Assembly (NCBI RefSeq): GCF_016595525.1
Contig: NZ_JAENII010000001.1
Span: 62,001 to 126,000, forward strand
Origin: Haloferula rosea
Lineage (GTDB): Bacteria > Verrucomicrobiota > Verrucomicrobiia > Verrucomicrobiales > Akkermansiaceae
DNA: 64,000 nucleotides
Direction of reading: 5' to 3'
Positions 8,896 through 17,904 of the stretch are shown piece after piece; within the stretch, counting starts at the first letter, position 1, and the number at the start of each line of letters is the position of its first letter. The position numbers and the translations under genes are program-made. Below the pieces are notes generated by a model. That model saw nothing but the letters and a program-made list of their open reading frames with translations. It ran no database searches and had not been told where the DNA came from.

Positions 8896-9000
8896 ATCCT
8901 TGTGGGATCTCGACACGGAATCCTCACACAATCGCTTCGAACTGCCCGCTCTCTGCGAGGCCGACCAATCGCGATCCCTGTTCCATGGGTGACGCAATCC

Positions 9001-9294
9001 CCCAAGGCATCCATCACCTTGATCTGTCACCCATGTCCCCGGTCAACATGACCCCTCGGTCCCTGACCCCTTGGAGGGAATCGACGGTGGAGTCGGCATG
9101 CACGGGAGAGACTCTCGGGGTAGTCAGGTATCACGGCCCTTCAGGCCGTTTTGTTCCGGCGCTGATTTACCCAAGGCTGCGCCTTGGGCTGAGGGATGTC
9201 GGCCCGTTGGGCCTGGTTTCCGCCTTTCGCTGGCATCGCTTGGCCCCTGATCCCTCAGTCCCTGATCCCTTGGGTGGAATGGGCTGGAGTCGCT
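9001..9294. repeat. Array of short hairpins flanked by an imperfect direct repeat
   Basis: This fills most of the 456-base gap 8896-9351, which holds no convincing gene. Three perfect hairpins lie in series: 9133-9149 (ACGGCC/GGCCGT), 9170-9188 (CCCAAGGC-TGC-GCCTTGGG) and 9201-9213 (GGCCC-GTT-GGGCC). They are flanked by an imperfect direct repeat of about 36 bases beginning GTCCCTGAYCCCTTGG at 9059 and 9258. CCCTGATCCCT also occurs twice at 9245 and 9260. The layout resembles dispersed intergenic hairpin elements known in many bacteria; whether it recurs in this genome cannot be seen here. Confidence 0.6.
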
Positions 9295-9351
9295 CCTTGG
9301 TTGGGGGTCGGGGGTCTTGGCTGGTCAGGCCGGATGGCCTGATCGAGCGGG

Positions 9352-11031
9352 CTATTCGTCGTGGTCCTTGTCCTTGGAAGGGGGGGCGGAGACTGTCTTG
9401 GCGATGTGCCGGGCAAAGAAGAAGAGCCGGGACATGATCTCGAGCACGCGGCTTTCGAGGCGGTAGGTTTCGGCCCGGTCGGGATCGTTGCTGAGGAGGC
9501 GGATGGAAAGGTGCTTGGAGAAGTCCTCGATCTCCTTGCGCAATTCCTTCTTCTGTTTGATCACGCTTCGGGCCTTTTTGTAATCGCGGTCCCTGCAGGC
9601 GGTGATGGCATCCCTGAGTGCGCTCTGAACCTTCTTCTCGAGGCGGTCGAATCGCTCGCCGGTTTCGGCACTCACGATCAGTTGGCGGGATTCCCATTCG
9701 TGAAGGAACGAACTGAGGTTGTTGCCCAGGGTGTCGGCGACGGCGCGGAGCTGGTTGACGACATCCAGGATCCGGTGAAGGCGGGCACCATCGGCATCGG
9801 TGAGGGCCTTGGAAGAGAGTCGGCGCCCGTAGTCGAGGATTTCGACGACCAGCAGGTCGACTTCACGGGCACGCTTGTCGATCTTGGAGACGTCGGGGGG
9901 ATTCTCCCGTCCGGTGCCGGATCCTGAGGCGTTGACCATGTCGAGGACGAGCTCTCCGAGGTGCCCGGTCTCGAGTTCGACGCGGTCGACCGCGAGGGCG
10001 GGGGTGTCGAGCAATCCGGCATCGAGGAAGATTGGCTGGGCGGCCTTCGGCAGGGGGATGGCTTTTTGCGGGATGATCTTGGTGACGAGCTTGGCGAAGA
10101 GCCGGTCGAACCAGATGAAGACGAGGGTATTGGCGACATTGAACACGGTGTGGGCGTTCGCGATTTGGCGGGGGACTTCGCGGGCGAGGCGGGCGTCTCC
10201 GGTCAGTTCGGAGTGCTGCGGGGAGATCTGACGGATGAAATCGGCGAGATGATCGATGAATGGCAGCCAGACGAGCACGCCGATGACGTTGAAGAGCACG
10301 TGCACGGCGGCGGCGCGACGGGCGTCGGTGGGTTTGCCGAGTCCGGCGAGCACGGCGGTGACGCAGGTTCCGACATTGGCCCCGAAGGCGATGGCGATGC
10401 CTGCTTCAAGTGTGATGAAGCCCTGGGTCGCGAGCACGATGACGATGCCGGTGGTGGCGGCGGAACTCTGTACGAGGGCGGTGAACACGAGGCCGGCGAG
10501 GATGCCCAACAGGGGGTGGGCCATGTTGCGCATGATCGCGATGAACGGGGGATAGTCGCGAAGCGGGCTGGTGGCATCGCTCATCAGGCCCATGCCGAAG
10601 AAGATCAACCCGAGTCCCATGATGGCGGTGCCGAGTTGCTTGAGCTTCTCGCGCTTGCCGAGAAACATCAGGCTGAAGCCGACGATGACGATGATCAGGG
10701 CGTAGTCGGTGATCTTGAAGGCAACGAGCTGGGCTGTGACCGTGGAGCCGATGTTGGCACCCATGATGATGCCGATCGACTGGGTCAGGGACATCAACCC
10801 TGCGGAGATGAAGCCGACGACGAGGACGGTGGTGACCGATGAAGACTGGACGAGGGCGGTGATGACGGCTCCGCTGAAGGTGGCGGACAGGCGGTTGCGC
10901 GTCATGTCGCCGAGCATCTTCCTCATCCCGTTGCCAGCGATGGCCTTGAGGGCGCTCGACATCTGGTCGAGCCCGAAGAGGAAAAAGGCCAAGCCTCCGA
11001 GGAGGAGCACCGTCATTGCAAACCAGTCCAT
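9352..11031 (-). CDS. Na+/phosphate cotransporter family protein with C-terminal PhoU-like domain
   Basis: A 559-residue inner-membrane transporter of the NptA/NptB (SLC34-like) type. Two inverted repeats each carry the QSS signature: ALVQSSSVTT near residue 60 and ALVQSSAATT near residue 190, with GANIGST and GANVGTC following them. About eight to ten membrane segments span residues 5-330. Residues about 350-545 form a helical PhoU-like cytoplasmic region. Expected role is sodium-coupled phosphate uptake or export. The gene is transcribed leftward and stands alone, divergent from the gene at 11225. Confidence 0.92.
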   Translation of the reverse strand: MDWFAMTVLLLGGLAFFLFGLDQMSSALKAIAGNGMRKMLGDMTRNRLSATFSGAVITALVQSSSVTTVLVVGFISAGLMSLTQSIGIIMGANIGSTVTAQLVAFKITDYALIIVIVGFSLMFLGKREKLKQLGTAIMGLGLIFFGMGLMSDATSPLRDYPPFIAIMRNMAHPLLGILAGLVFTALVQSSAATTGIVIVLATQGFITLEAGIAIAFGANVGTCVTAVLAGLGKPTDARRAAAVHVLFNVIGVLVWLPFIDHLADFIRQISPQHSELTGDARLAREVPRQIANAHTVFNVANTLVFIWFDRLFAKLVTKIIPQKAIPLPKAAQPIFLDAGLLDTPALAVDRVELETGHLGELVLDMVNASGSGTGRENPPDVSKIDKRAREVDLLVVEILDYGRRLSSKALTDADGARLHRILDVVNQLRAVADTLGNNLSSFLHEWESRQLIVSAETGERFDRLEKKVQSALRDAITACRDRDYKKARSVIKQKKELRKEIEDFSKHLSIRLLSNDPDRAETYRLESRVLEIMSRLFFFARHIAKTVSAPPSKDKDHDE

Positions 11032-11224
11032 GAATTCGCAGGCACGCTAGAGCCCAATGCCTCTGCCTGAAAGCTTCAAGAAAGGCGGGTGGCCCCGAAT
11101 TCACGATGGCTCGTTTTTCAGGGCCTCGGTTCATCTGCTGGAACCAAGGAAGGGAAAGGGTGCGTAGCGGCTTGATCTCCAACAGGATTGACGGAGGGGG
11201 GATGGATTGTGGAGGATCCGGACC

Positions 11225-12346
11225 GTGGCCCTCAGGATCGAGAAAGCGGTGCTCCGCGGTGAGATCGACAACACTGTCGAGGGCACGACGACGGGAATGA
11301 TCTGGGTGGTGGATCGTGAGGACCCGATTGTTCTGAATCTGGTCGGCGATTGCTGGCGGGATCTGGCCGGAGCAAAGCTGAGTTTCTCGAATCTGAAGCT
11401 GACCGATGTGCGGGCGGATGACCTGGCCGTGATGCAGACCGGGGTGGTCGGGGACATCACGGCCAGTCGGAAGGCGCGGGTGCCGACTTGTGATCTCGAG
11501 GAGATGGTGGCCTTGCAGGCAGCGGGGAAAGAGGTGCCCACGGTGTGGAAGAATGTGCTTTATCTGGAGTGGTTTTCCGAGGCGAATGGCCGGGTCGTCA
11601 TTGAAACCACGGACTTCGAGTTGTCGCTTTCCGAGAGCTTGTGGTCGATGGATGGCGATGCGGAGGAAGCCCAGAAGATGGCCAACATGCAGGCGATGAG
11701 GGATTTCCTGGAGGGGCTGATCGCGCGGCGCCCGGGCAAATCGACGAGTTCCAGCGAGGACGACGAGTTTGAGTGGGAGCGGCGATTGCGCGACAGCGAT
11801 CGGATGACCGATGCCTATCAGGAGGTGCTGGAAAAGTACATGGACGACCCGAATGCCCAGCAGAAGGAGGCATTCGTCATGGGTTGGGATGGACTTCTCG
11901 GTGCCATGGCCGATGCGGACGATGGGAAGGGCGCCTTGCCCGTGGAAGAGAGAGAATGGACCGAGGAGGATGAGGATGAAATGTTCCGTCCCCACCCCTT
12001 GCAGGAGGAGGCTCAGGAGTTGGCGATCCGTGCCTACGACCTGATGCATCGGGAACCGGAGGCAAGTGGCTACGAGGATACGCTGGTGGTCACGGGAACC
12101 CTGACGGAGGTCGCCGGCAAGTTGGCGGGGGCCCTGAACGGGACCTACGAGCGGGAGACCGGATACGTGCTCGCCATTCTGAAGCGCTGCCTGGCCCGTC
12201 AGAATGAGGCGCTTTCAGCCTGCCGGAGGATTCTTGAGGTGACGGAAGATTTGGATGAATCCCGTGCGATCGAAGCATTCAGGGATGAAATTTTTGCACT
12301 GCGGACGAAACTGACCGACATGCGGCAAGAGCTTAAGAGATCTTGA
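11225..12346 (+). CDS. Conserved-looking cytoplasmic protein of unknown function
   Basis: A 373-residue acidic protein without signal peptide or membrane segment. The N-terminal part (LRIEKAVLRGEIDNTVEGTTTGMIW, then WRDLAGAKLSFSN) looks like a beta-rich domain; the C-terminal third is helical. I chose the GTG at 11225 because GGAGG lies nine bases upstream; an in-frame TTG at 11207 with its own upstream GGAGG is the alternative. I do not recognise a family. It is divergent from the phosphate transporter and followed by a small lipoprotein gene. Confidence 0.75.
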   Translation: MALRIEKAVLRGEIDNTVEGTTTGMIWVVDREDPIVLNLVGDCWRDLAGAKLSFSNLKLTDVRADDLAVMQTGVVGDITASRKARVPTCDLEEMVALQAAGKEVPTVWKNVLYLEWFSEANGRVVIETTDFELSLSESLWSMDGDAEEAQKMANMQAMRDFLEGLIARRPGKSTSSSEDDEFEWERRLRDSDRMTDAYQEVLEKYMDDPNAQQKEAFVMGWDGLLGAMADADDGKGALPVEEREWTEEDEDEMFRPHPLQEEAQELAIRAYDLMHREPEASGYEDTLVVTGTLTEVAGKLAGALNGTYERETGYVLAILKRCLARQNEALSACRRILEVTEDLDESRAIEAFRDEIFALRTKLTDMRQELKRS

Positions 12347-12390
12347 TTTTCTGGATTGCCTTGCTTTCTTTCGTGGATATGAGTTTGGCC

Positions 12391-12570
12391 ATGAAGCGCT
12401 TGATCATTGTCCTACTGGCAGCGGTGACCCTGAGTTCGTGCAACACGATGATTGGAATCGGGCGGGATTTCCGTCAACTGGGCGAAGGGATGGAGAACAA
12501 GGCCCAGGGGCGAAGTTTTGATGGCAGTACGCCAGAAAGCCAGCAGAACGGCAATTTGCCGACCTACTGA
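12391..12570 (+). CDS. Entericidin-like small lipoprotein
   Basis: A 59-residue protein, MKRLIIVLLAAVTLSSC followed by NTMIGIGRDFRQLGEGMENKA. The lipobox LSSC and the CNT..G.GRD..Q.G pattern match the entericidin EcnA/EcnB family of tiny outer-membrane lipoproteins. The start at 12391 gives a standard lipoprotein signal; in-frame starts at 12343 and 12379 would only add a hydrophobic tail. Convergent with the next lipoprotein gene. Confidence 0.78.
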   Translation: MKRLIIVLLAAVTLSSCNTMIGIGRDFRQLGEGMENKAQGRSFDGSTPESQQNGNLPTY

Positions 12571-12603
12571 GCTTTCGGAGAGGGGGAGTGGCGCGGAGGG
12601 CGG

Positions 12604-12888
12604 CTACTTGCTGCTGCCGCCGCCGTGCTTGTAGGGATTCTTGTATCCCTCGGTGTAACCCCAGATGTATTCCTTCCGGTAGGCGGATGGCAGGGTTTCG
12701 GCGTCGTTGATGTGCGGATTGTGCGCACGACCCGCGAGGCGATCGGAGCTCCCGTCTGAGAATCCACGATCATAGGCGTCCCGTTCGCTGTAGCCAGCGC
12801 CGGGGACGTTGTATTCCGTCGGTCCGATGCAGGATGGGAGGGTTCCTGCTAGGACGACGAGTGCAAGGGCGTAGAAGGGTGATTTCAT
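12604..12888 (-). CDS. Small lipoprotein of unknown function
   Basis: A 94-residue protein starting MKSPFYALALVVLAGTLPSC, with an LPSC lipobox giving a lipidated Cys at residue 20. The mature part is polar and contains YDRGFSDGSSDRLAGR and AYRKEYIWGYTEGY, a duplicated Y.(R/E)G(F/Y) pattern. The family is not recognised. It is divergent from the S9 peptidase, with only eight bases between the two start codons, so the two promoters must overlap or lie inside genes. Confidence 0.7.
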   Translation of the reverse strand: MKSPFYALALVVLAGTLPSCIGPTEYNVPGAGYSERDAYDRGFSDGSSDRLAGRAHNPHINDAETLPSAYRKEYIWGYTEGYKNPYKHGGGSSK

Positions 12889-12896
12889 TGCGCATC

Positions 12897-15053
12897 ATGG
12901 TTAACTTTTTTAAATTAATTCGTCCAGCCCCGGTTGTTGCAGTTTTTTCGGTGCTGGTTTTGAGAGCTGAGCATGGCGGCCTGCGGTCGTTCGAGGAACT
13001 GACGGGTAAATGGTATGGGGTGGCCCGTACTCCGGTGCTCAATGAGCAGGTGGAGGTGTCATTTTCGCCGGATGGAACGGGCATGGTGTATGAGCTGGAA
13101 ACGGGGCGGGGTCGGGTTCTGGTCCCGGTCGACCTTGAAACCGGGGAGCAGGGGAAACCGATCCAGCCACCGCTGGACTGGAAGAGCTTCCGGGTCGGAG
13201 CGGAGGGGGGCTTGAAGCTGGAGACCGATGAGGGTTGGCGTCAGCTGGACGACGGGAGCTGGCGGGAGGTGGCCGCGCCGGAGAAGGAAAAGAGCGCGAG
13301 ATCCGGTCGGCGTGACCATCGTGGGTGGCAGTCGAAGGACAAGAAGTTCGAGGTGGTCGTGAGGAAGGGGGCGGTGGCGATCAAGGGCAGCGATGGCGAG
13401 GAACGGGTGGTGATCAAGGCGGAGGAGGGACAGGTTTTCCGGGATGAGCCGATTTGGTCGCCGGACGGTTCAAGATTTGCGATCTGGCGGACCCGTGACG
13501 TGCCGGAGAGGACGGTGCAGCTCGTGGAGTCGTCACCGAAGGATCAGCTGCAGCCGAAGCGGTCGACCTACCGCTACCCGAAGCCTGGGGATGAGATCGA
13601 CACCAAGGCTCCGTGGATCTGTTTCGTGGACGGACGGGAGGCGATTCGTCCGGATCCTGCCCTGATCGAGAACCCCTTCAGTTGCGGCCGCTTCGCATGG
13701 AGAGGGGATGGCCAGCGGGGGACGTATGAGTATGTGGAGCGCGGCTTCGGGAAGCATCGTGTGATCGAGGTTAACAGCCAGTCCGGGCAGCATCGGGTGC
13801 TGATCGGGGAGGAGAGCGATGCGTTCATCTTTGTCAGTGGGAACTCCTACCGCCGTGACCTGAAGGACGGCGAGGAGATCATCTGGATGTCGGAGCGTGA
13901 CGGCTGGAAGCACTTGTATCTCATCGACGGCCGGGATGGCTCGGTGATCCGCCAGCTCACCAAGGGAGAGTGGGTGGTCCGCAAGGTGGTGGAGGTCGAC
14001 GAGGAGAATCGTGAGCTTCTCATCGAGGCGGGTGGATTCCATCCGGGGCAGGATCCGTATTTGATCCATTACCTCCGTGTCGGGCTGGACGACGGCGAGG
14101 TGGTGGCCTTGACGGAATCCGATGGCACCCATGACCGGTTCGAGAGATCCGGATGCGGCAAATACTACAGCTGTCGTTGGTCGCGGGTGGATCATCCGCC
14201 GGTGACCGAACTCCGCAGGTGGGAGGATGGATCGCTGGTGCGGGTGCTGGCGGAAGCGGATGCGAGGAAGCTGGAGGGAACGGGGTGGCCGCTGCCCCAG
14301 CCCTTCGTATCGAAGGATCGTGAGGGGAAATTCGACATTCACGGAGTGGTCATCCTGCCGCCGGATTTCGATCCGTCGAAGAAGTACCCGGTGGTGGAGA
14401 ACATCTATGCGGGACCGCACGGTGCCTTTGTTCCGAAATCATGGCGTCCTTGGCGGATGCCGATGCATGAAGTGGCGGTCCATGGGTTCATCGTGGTGAA
14501 GATCGATGGTCGGGGGACCAACCATCGGAGCCGGGAGTTCCACCAGTTCGCCTACAAGAACCTGAAGGATGCGGGGTTCCCCGATCGAATCGCGTGGATG
14601 AAGGCGGCGCAGAAGAAGTATCCGCAGATGGACCTGGAGCGGGTGGGGATCTTCGGGGGCTCGGCTGGCGGGCAGAATGCGATGGCGGCGTTGCTCTTCC
14701 ACGGTGACTTCTACAAGGCCGCCGCGGCGGACTGTGGCTGTCACGACAACAGGATGGACAAGATCTGGTGGAACGAGCAGTGGATGGATTGGCCGGTCGG
14801 GCCGCACTACGCGGAGAACTCCAACGTGGTCCACGCCGACAAACTGCAGGGTGCCCTGATGCTCAGTGTGGGTGAACTTGACCGGAATGTGGATCCTTCC
14901 TCCACCTATCAGGTCGTCGATGCGCTCATGAAGGCGGACAAGGATTTCGAGTTCCTGATGATGACGGGCAAGGGGCACGGAGCGGGAGAGAGCCGCTATG
15001 CCCAGCGTCGGAGGGTCGATTTCTTCAGGCGCCACCTCGGTGGGCCCGAGTAG
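12897..15053 (+). CDS. S9 family peptidase (prolyl oligopeptidase / dipeptidyl-peptidase IV type)
   Basis: A 718-residue exported serine peptidase. A hydrophobic N-terminus ([12 protein letters not shown]) acts as signal. Residues about 150-480 form the DPP-IV-like beta-propeller, and the C-terminal third is an alpha/beta-hydrolase. The catalytic triad is readable: Ser589 in FGGSAGGQ, Asp662 in GELDRN and His694 in GKGHGAG. The nucleophile elbow is GGSAGG rather than the common GWSYGG. The ATG at 12897 is preferred over 12834 because it puts the signal at the N-terminus. Likely cleaves peptides after Pro or Ala in the periplasm. Confidence 0.9.
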   Translation: MVNFFKLIRPAPVVAVFSVLVLRAEHGGLRSFEELTGKWYGVARTPVLNEQVEVSFSPDGTGMVYELETGRGRVLVPVDLETGEQGKPIQPPLDWKSFRVGAEGGLKLETDEGWRQLDDGSWREVAAPEKEKSARSGRRDHRGWQSKDKKFEVVVRKGAVAIKGSDGEERVVIKAEEGQVFRDEPIWSPDGSRFAIWRTRDVPERTVQLVESSPKDQLQPKRSTYRYPKPGDEIDTKAPWICFVDGREAIRPDPALIENPFSCGRFAWRGDGQRGTYEYVERGFGKHRVIEVNSQSGQHRVLIGEESDAFIFVSGNSYRRDLKDGEEIIWMSERDGWKHLYLIDGRDGSVIRQLTKGEWVVRKVVEVDEENRELLIEAGGFHPGQDPYLIHYLRVGLDDGEVVALTESDGTHDRFERSGCGKYYSCRWSRVDHPPVTELRRWEDGSLVRVLAEADARKLEGTGWPLPQPFVSKDREGKFDIHGVVILPPDFDPSKKYPVVENIYAGPHGAFVPKSWRPWRMPMHEVAVHGFIVVKIDGRGTNHRSREFHQFAYKNLKDAGFPDRIAWMKAAQKKYPQMDLERVGIFGGSAGGQNAMAALLFHGDFYKAAAADCGCHDNRMDKIWWNEQWMDWPVGPHYAENSNVVHADKLQGALMLSVGELDRNVDPSSTYQVVDALMKADKDFEFLMMTGKGHGAGESRYAQRRRVDFFRRHLGGPE

Positions 15054-15056
15054 GAT

Positions 15057-15812
15057 TCAACGGGCGGGATTCCACCAGCCGTTGTCGTTGCTCGGGCCGG
15101 CGAAACCGATGGCGTGTTCGTCGTTACTTCCTCCGTAGTAGTTGAGATCGCTGCCCTCGGTCATCGGGACGGCGGAGACGGAACCATCGCACCACGCCAC
15201 GAGGGCCTTGCCGCTGAAGCGGAAGTGCATGCTTGGCTGGAGGCTGCCGCCGGGGTTGCCGTTGGGGTCGATCCACTGACGGGGTTCGGCGAAGGGGTAT
15301 TCCTGGAGTCCGCCGGATTTCGCCAGGGCGGTGGTGGCGAACATCAGCGTTTGAGAGGGGTTTCTCACATTGGCCGGTACGTTGGGCCGGTAGGGGTCCC
15401 GGGGCGTGCCTCCGAGGTAGACGGCGTTGTAGCCATATCCGCCGGAGCCGCTTTCCCAGGAATCGGGATCGCTGATCATGTCGCGGAGGCGCGGGCAGAA
15501 TCCGACCTGCCGGCTGTTGCCGAGGTAGGGAGAGAGGAATCCCTCGGTCGGGTCGAAGGCTCCCTTGCGATGGCTTCGGCCGCCATGCCAGCGTTTGAGG
15601 TTCCGCGGATCCATCGCGGGTGCGTAGGTCCGGTGGTCGGAAACATGGCCGGCATTGGCGGAGGCCAGCTGCCTGAGGTTCGAGCTCGACTCTGCAATCT
15701 GGGCGGTGCTGACGGCCCGTCTGCCTACGGTCCAGACCGCGCCGGCGAGCATCGTGATGATGACGATGCCTACCAGTAACTCCATCAGGGTGAATCCACG
15801 CGGGTTTCTCAT
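15057..15812 (-). CDS. Pseudopilin-like protein with prepilin-type N-terminus
   Basis: A 251-residue protein beginning MRNPRGFTLMELLVGIVIIT: a prepilin peptidase site between Gly6 and Phe7, Glu at mature position 5, then a membrane helix. The C-terminal domain has the look of PVC DUF1559/H-X9-DG type pseudopilins (SNLRQLASANAGHV early, WCDGSV late). Its ATG overlaps the stop of the upstream gene by four bases, so it is the third gene of the riboswitch-headed leftward operon. A part in surface display or type II secretion is possible; its link to cobalamin is inference from position only. Confidence 0.85.
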   Translation of the reverse strand: MRNPRGFTLMELLVGIVIITMLAGAVWTVGRRAVSTAQIAESSSNLRQLASANAGHVSDHRTYAPAMDPRNLKRWHGGRSHRKGAFDPTEGFLSPYLGNSRQVGFCPRLRDMISDPDSWESGSGGYGYNAVYLGGTPRDPYRPNVPANVRNPSQTLMFATTALAKSGGLQEYPFAEPRQWIDPNGNPGGSLQPSMHFRFSGKALVAWCDGSVSAVPMTEGSDLNYYGGSNDEHAIGFAGPSNDNGWWNPAR

Positions 15813-16912
15813 CGTTCGGCTTTCAGACGGAAGAAGGTGTAGTTGGCGGTCACGGATGCTGTCACGAGCGAATCCTGAGCGGTCTCCGAGACGGCGACTC
15901 CGAGGATCAATCCGGAGGTCGCTGCGGAATCGGTGGAGGACGCGAGGTCGGTCCAGTCGACAAGGTTGGATGAGCCTTGGAGAATCAGGGTCACGCCGGT
16001 GCGGTTGTTGGCCTTCCTCCAGGTGAGCTGCGGAGATGGTCCGCTGTAGGCGAACTGCAGGGGGGGACCCGACGGGTGGACGGGGTCACCGGCGGTGGCG
16101 TATTCGAGCAGGTTGGGAATCCGGTCGCCGTCGGGGTCTTCCTCGTCGCCCGTGGCCCCACCTGTCGGGAAATGGTGAGTGGTCCAGGCGGGGAGGTTGG
16201 TGGGTGCCGCCTGCATGGCGCCGACGGCATCCAGATCGAAGCCGCCGGTGGCGAAGTTCGTTTTGAAGGGGTCGTTGATGGGATTGCCGAGGCTGTCGGT
16301 GGTGCCGAGATTCGGGTCAATGCTGCCGACGACATCGATGACCCGGACGTGGGTGACATGGCTGACGTCAAGTCGCGGGTCGACCCCGCGTAGCTCGGCA
16401 AGGTCGAAGGGCGTTCCGATCCCTGCTTCGTATTTTCCAGCAAGGTTGTGGAGATCGGTCGGGTCGATTCCGTTGAAGGCGAAAGTTCCGATCTGGGTGT
16501 CGGTCTGGGTCTGTGAGATGGATGGAAAACGGACGAAGTGAATCCCATCGGAACTGACTTCGACGTGGGCGAGTTCGAGAAATGCGCTGCTGAACCCATT
16601 TTCGAACACCGCAAGATCGGCGCCGGAGCCGTCGGCAACAGGAACGCTGAGGCGAAGGGTGGCGGCTCCTCCATCCCCCAGCGAGACCACGCCAACCGTG
16701 GGGTCGTCACTCGCATCCGAGGCGCCGATGGCATCGGCCGGCGAGCCATGGCTGGTGGTCGCTCCGTCCGGCACGGTGGCATCCACCGGACCCCGGTCCA
16801 CGGCCGCGGAGGACGCCCAGATCCCGGGAGTGTCTTCGGCAATCCCATCGTCATCGGGGAAGGAGCCAGCGAGGGTCAGCCCGGGAAGGATGGCGAGAAG
16901 ATGGTATTTCAT
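15809..16912 (-). CDS. Secreted surface protein, second gene of the cobalamin-riboswitch operon
   Basis: A 367-residue protein with signal MKYHLLAILPGLTLAG. Residues about 60-235 contain VSLGDGGAATLRL, DLAVFENGF, FLELAHVEVSSDGIHFVRFP, NLAGKY, GTPFDLAEL, VTHVRVIDVVG and TGGFDLDAVGAM. I recall this pattern from Bacteroidetes surface proteins found beside cobalamin-uptake genes, but cannot verify that here. A linker with LLEYATAGDP leads to a C-terminal beta module ending NYTFFRLKAER, which resembles the tails of several other secreted proteins in this window. It follows the DUF4465 gene and overlaps the pseudopilin gene by four bases. Confidence 0.8.
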   Translation of the reverse strand: MKYHLLAILPGLTLAGSFPDDDGIAEDTPGIWASSAAVDRGPVDATVPDGATTSHGSPADAIGASDASDDPTVGVVSLGDGGAATLRLSVPVADGSGADLAVFENGFSSAFLELAHVEVSSDGIHFVRFPSISQTQTDTQIGTFAFNGIDPTDLHNLAGKYEAGIGTPFDLAELRGVDPRLDVSHVTHVRVIDVVGSIDPNLGTTDSLGNPINDPFKTNFATGGFDLDAVGAMQAAPTNLPAWTTHHFPTGGATGDEEDPDGDRIPNLLEYATAGDPVHPSGPPLQFAYSGPSPQLTWRKANNRTGVTLILQGSSNLVDWTDLASSTDSAATSGLILGVAVSETAQDSLVTASVTANYTFFRLKAER

Positions 16913-16922
16913 GGTGGGAGTC

Positions 16923-16948
16923 CCGACCCTGCCGGTCGGCAGGGTCGG
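16923..16948 (-). promoter_or_regulatory. Intercistronic hairpin
   Basis: CCGACCCTGCC and GGCAGGGTCGG form an 11-bp perfect stem with a four-base loop in the 49-base gap between the DUF4465 gene and the next operon gene. No U-tract follows on the transcribed (minus) strand, so an mRNA-processing or stability element, or partial attenuation, is more likely than full termination. Confidence 0.55.
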
Positions 16949-16961
16949 AAGATGGGAGGTT

Positions 16962-17762
16962 TCAGCCCCGGCGCCTGCGGAGGACGAGTCCGGCGGACAG
17001 CGCGATCAAGCTGAGAGAGGTTGGCTCGGGGATGGTCAGGTTATCCATGGCGAAGTAGGCCGGAGTATTCATCCCAGAACTCCCTGTATCGGAGGAGCTC
17101 AGGCTGAAGCGAAGGCGGTCGACTTCGCCCAAGCTGCTGAAATCCACGAAGGTCCATCCGTCGACGATGTAGTCCTCGCTGTTGTCGGAGAAGCGGAAGT
17201 CGGCGAGGTAGAACTCGATGATGCCTGTCGAGCTCACCCCATCGAAGCCCTCGATGGTGAGCAGGAACCAGTCTTCGTCGTCGCCTGTGGCGCCACCGAA
17301 TTGCTTGGCGAATCCGTCGCCATCCCTCATCGACAAAGCGGCATAGGTCGTGTTGGTCAGCCAGGCTCCTCCGCCTGCGCCGAGGTCGATGGTTCCGCCG
17401 AACTCAGCGGTGGGTGCGCCACCCCCGAGGAAGTTGCTGGTGTATCCCACGGCGTAATTCGAGGAACCGGCGACCCCGCTTCCGGGAAACGCGGCGTATT
17501 GGTTGCCGAAGCCCGGCGTGGTGGTGTCACTGACGCTGGAGGCGGCGAAGCCTTCCCAATAGGGGCCGAAGGTGTCGTCGTAGGCATTGCTGAAATCCAC
17601 GCCGGAGCTGGTGAATTTCCCACTTCCGTCGGACCCGTTGTAGAAGCCGCCGGGTGGGACGGTGACATCCTCGAAGTTGATCACCACGGTGGAGGCCACG
17701 GATTGGGCTACGTTGGCAGCTGCGATCAACCCGATGAAGACGGGTTGTATCTTGTTGGTCAT
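16962..17762 (-). CDS. DUF4465 domain protein with PEP-CTERM anchor
   Basis: A 266-residue exported protein. The N-terminal signal MTNKIQPVFIGLIAAANVAQSVAS is followed by a DUF4465-type beta-sandwich: VINFEDV, NGSDGSGKFTSSGVDFSNAYDDTFGPYW, GFGNQYAAFPGSG, ISTTYAALSM-like and SSTGIIEFYLADFRF segments. The last 23 residues are a PEP-CTERM sorting signal, IPEPTSLSLIALSAG plus a hydrophobic stretch and a basic RRRR end, so an exosortase should anchor it at the outer surface. The ATG at 17762 is chosen for the signal peptide. It is the first gene downstream of the cobalamin riboswitch, about 150 bases from the B12 box. Confidence 0.88.
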   Translation of the reverse strand: MTNKIQPVFIGLIAAANVAQSVASTVVINFEDVTVPPGGFYNGSDGSGKFTSSGVDFSNAYDDTFGPYWEGFAASSVSDTTTPGFGNQYAAFPGSGVAGSSNYAVGYTSNFLGGGAPTAEFGGTIDLGAGGGAWLTNTTYAALSMRDGDGFAKQFGGATGDDEDWFLLTIEGFDGVSSTGIIEFYLADFRFSDNSEDYIVDGWTFVDFSSLGEVDRLRFSLSSSDTGSSGMNTPAYFAMDNLTIPEPTSLSLIALSAGLVLRRRRG

Positions 17763-17838
17763 ATGTATGTTCTTGCTTGGTATGAGCGCGAACGGTTCTG
17801 AGCCGATCGGATTCAAAGTCCCGTCGGTCTTTCCCGCC

Positions 17839-17860
17839 GACCCTTGAATCGCGAAGGGTC
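17839..17860 (-). promoter_or_regulatory. Hairpin in the leader between riboswitch and DUF4465 gene
   Basis: GACCCTT and AAGGGTC form a 7-bp perfect stem with an eight-base loop about 80 bases upstream of the start codon. It could belong to the riboswitch expression platform. No poly-U follows, so control at translation or through Rho would be needed. Confidence 0.35.
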
Positions 17861-17904
17861 GTATGTCTCCGTCGATGGATCCTTTCCCATCGGCCGGAGG
17901 ACGA

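Noticed and set aside
10406-12049. 547-residue minus-strand frame across the phosphate transporter and the gene at 11225
   Set aside because: It overlaps a clear transporter in another frame and a plausible plus-strand gene; its His/Arg/Pro-rich composition is that of a shadow.
17188-17206. Possible separate gene in other frames over the DUF4465 gene
   Set aside because: Only overlapping shadow frames are present; the DUF4465 frame has signal, domain and PEP-CTERM.
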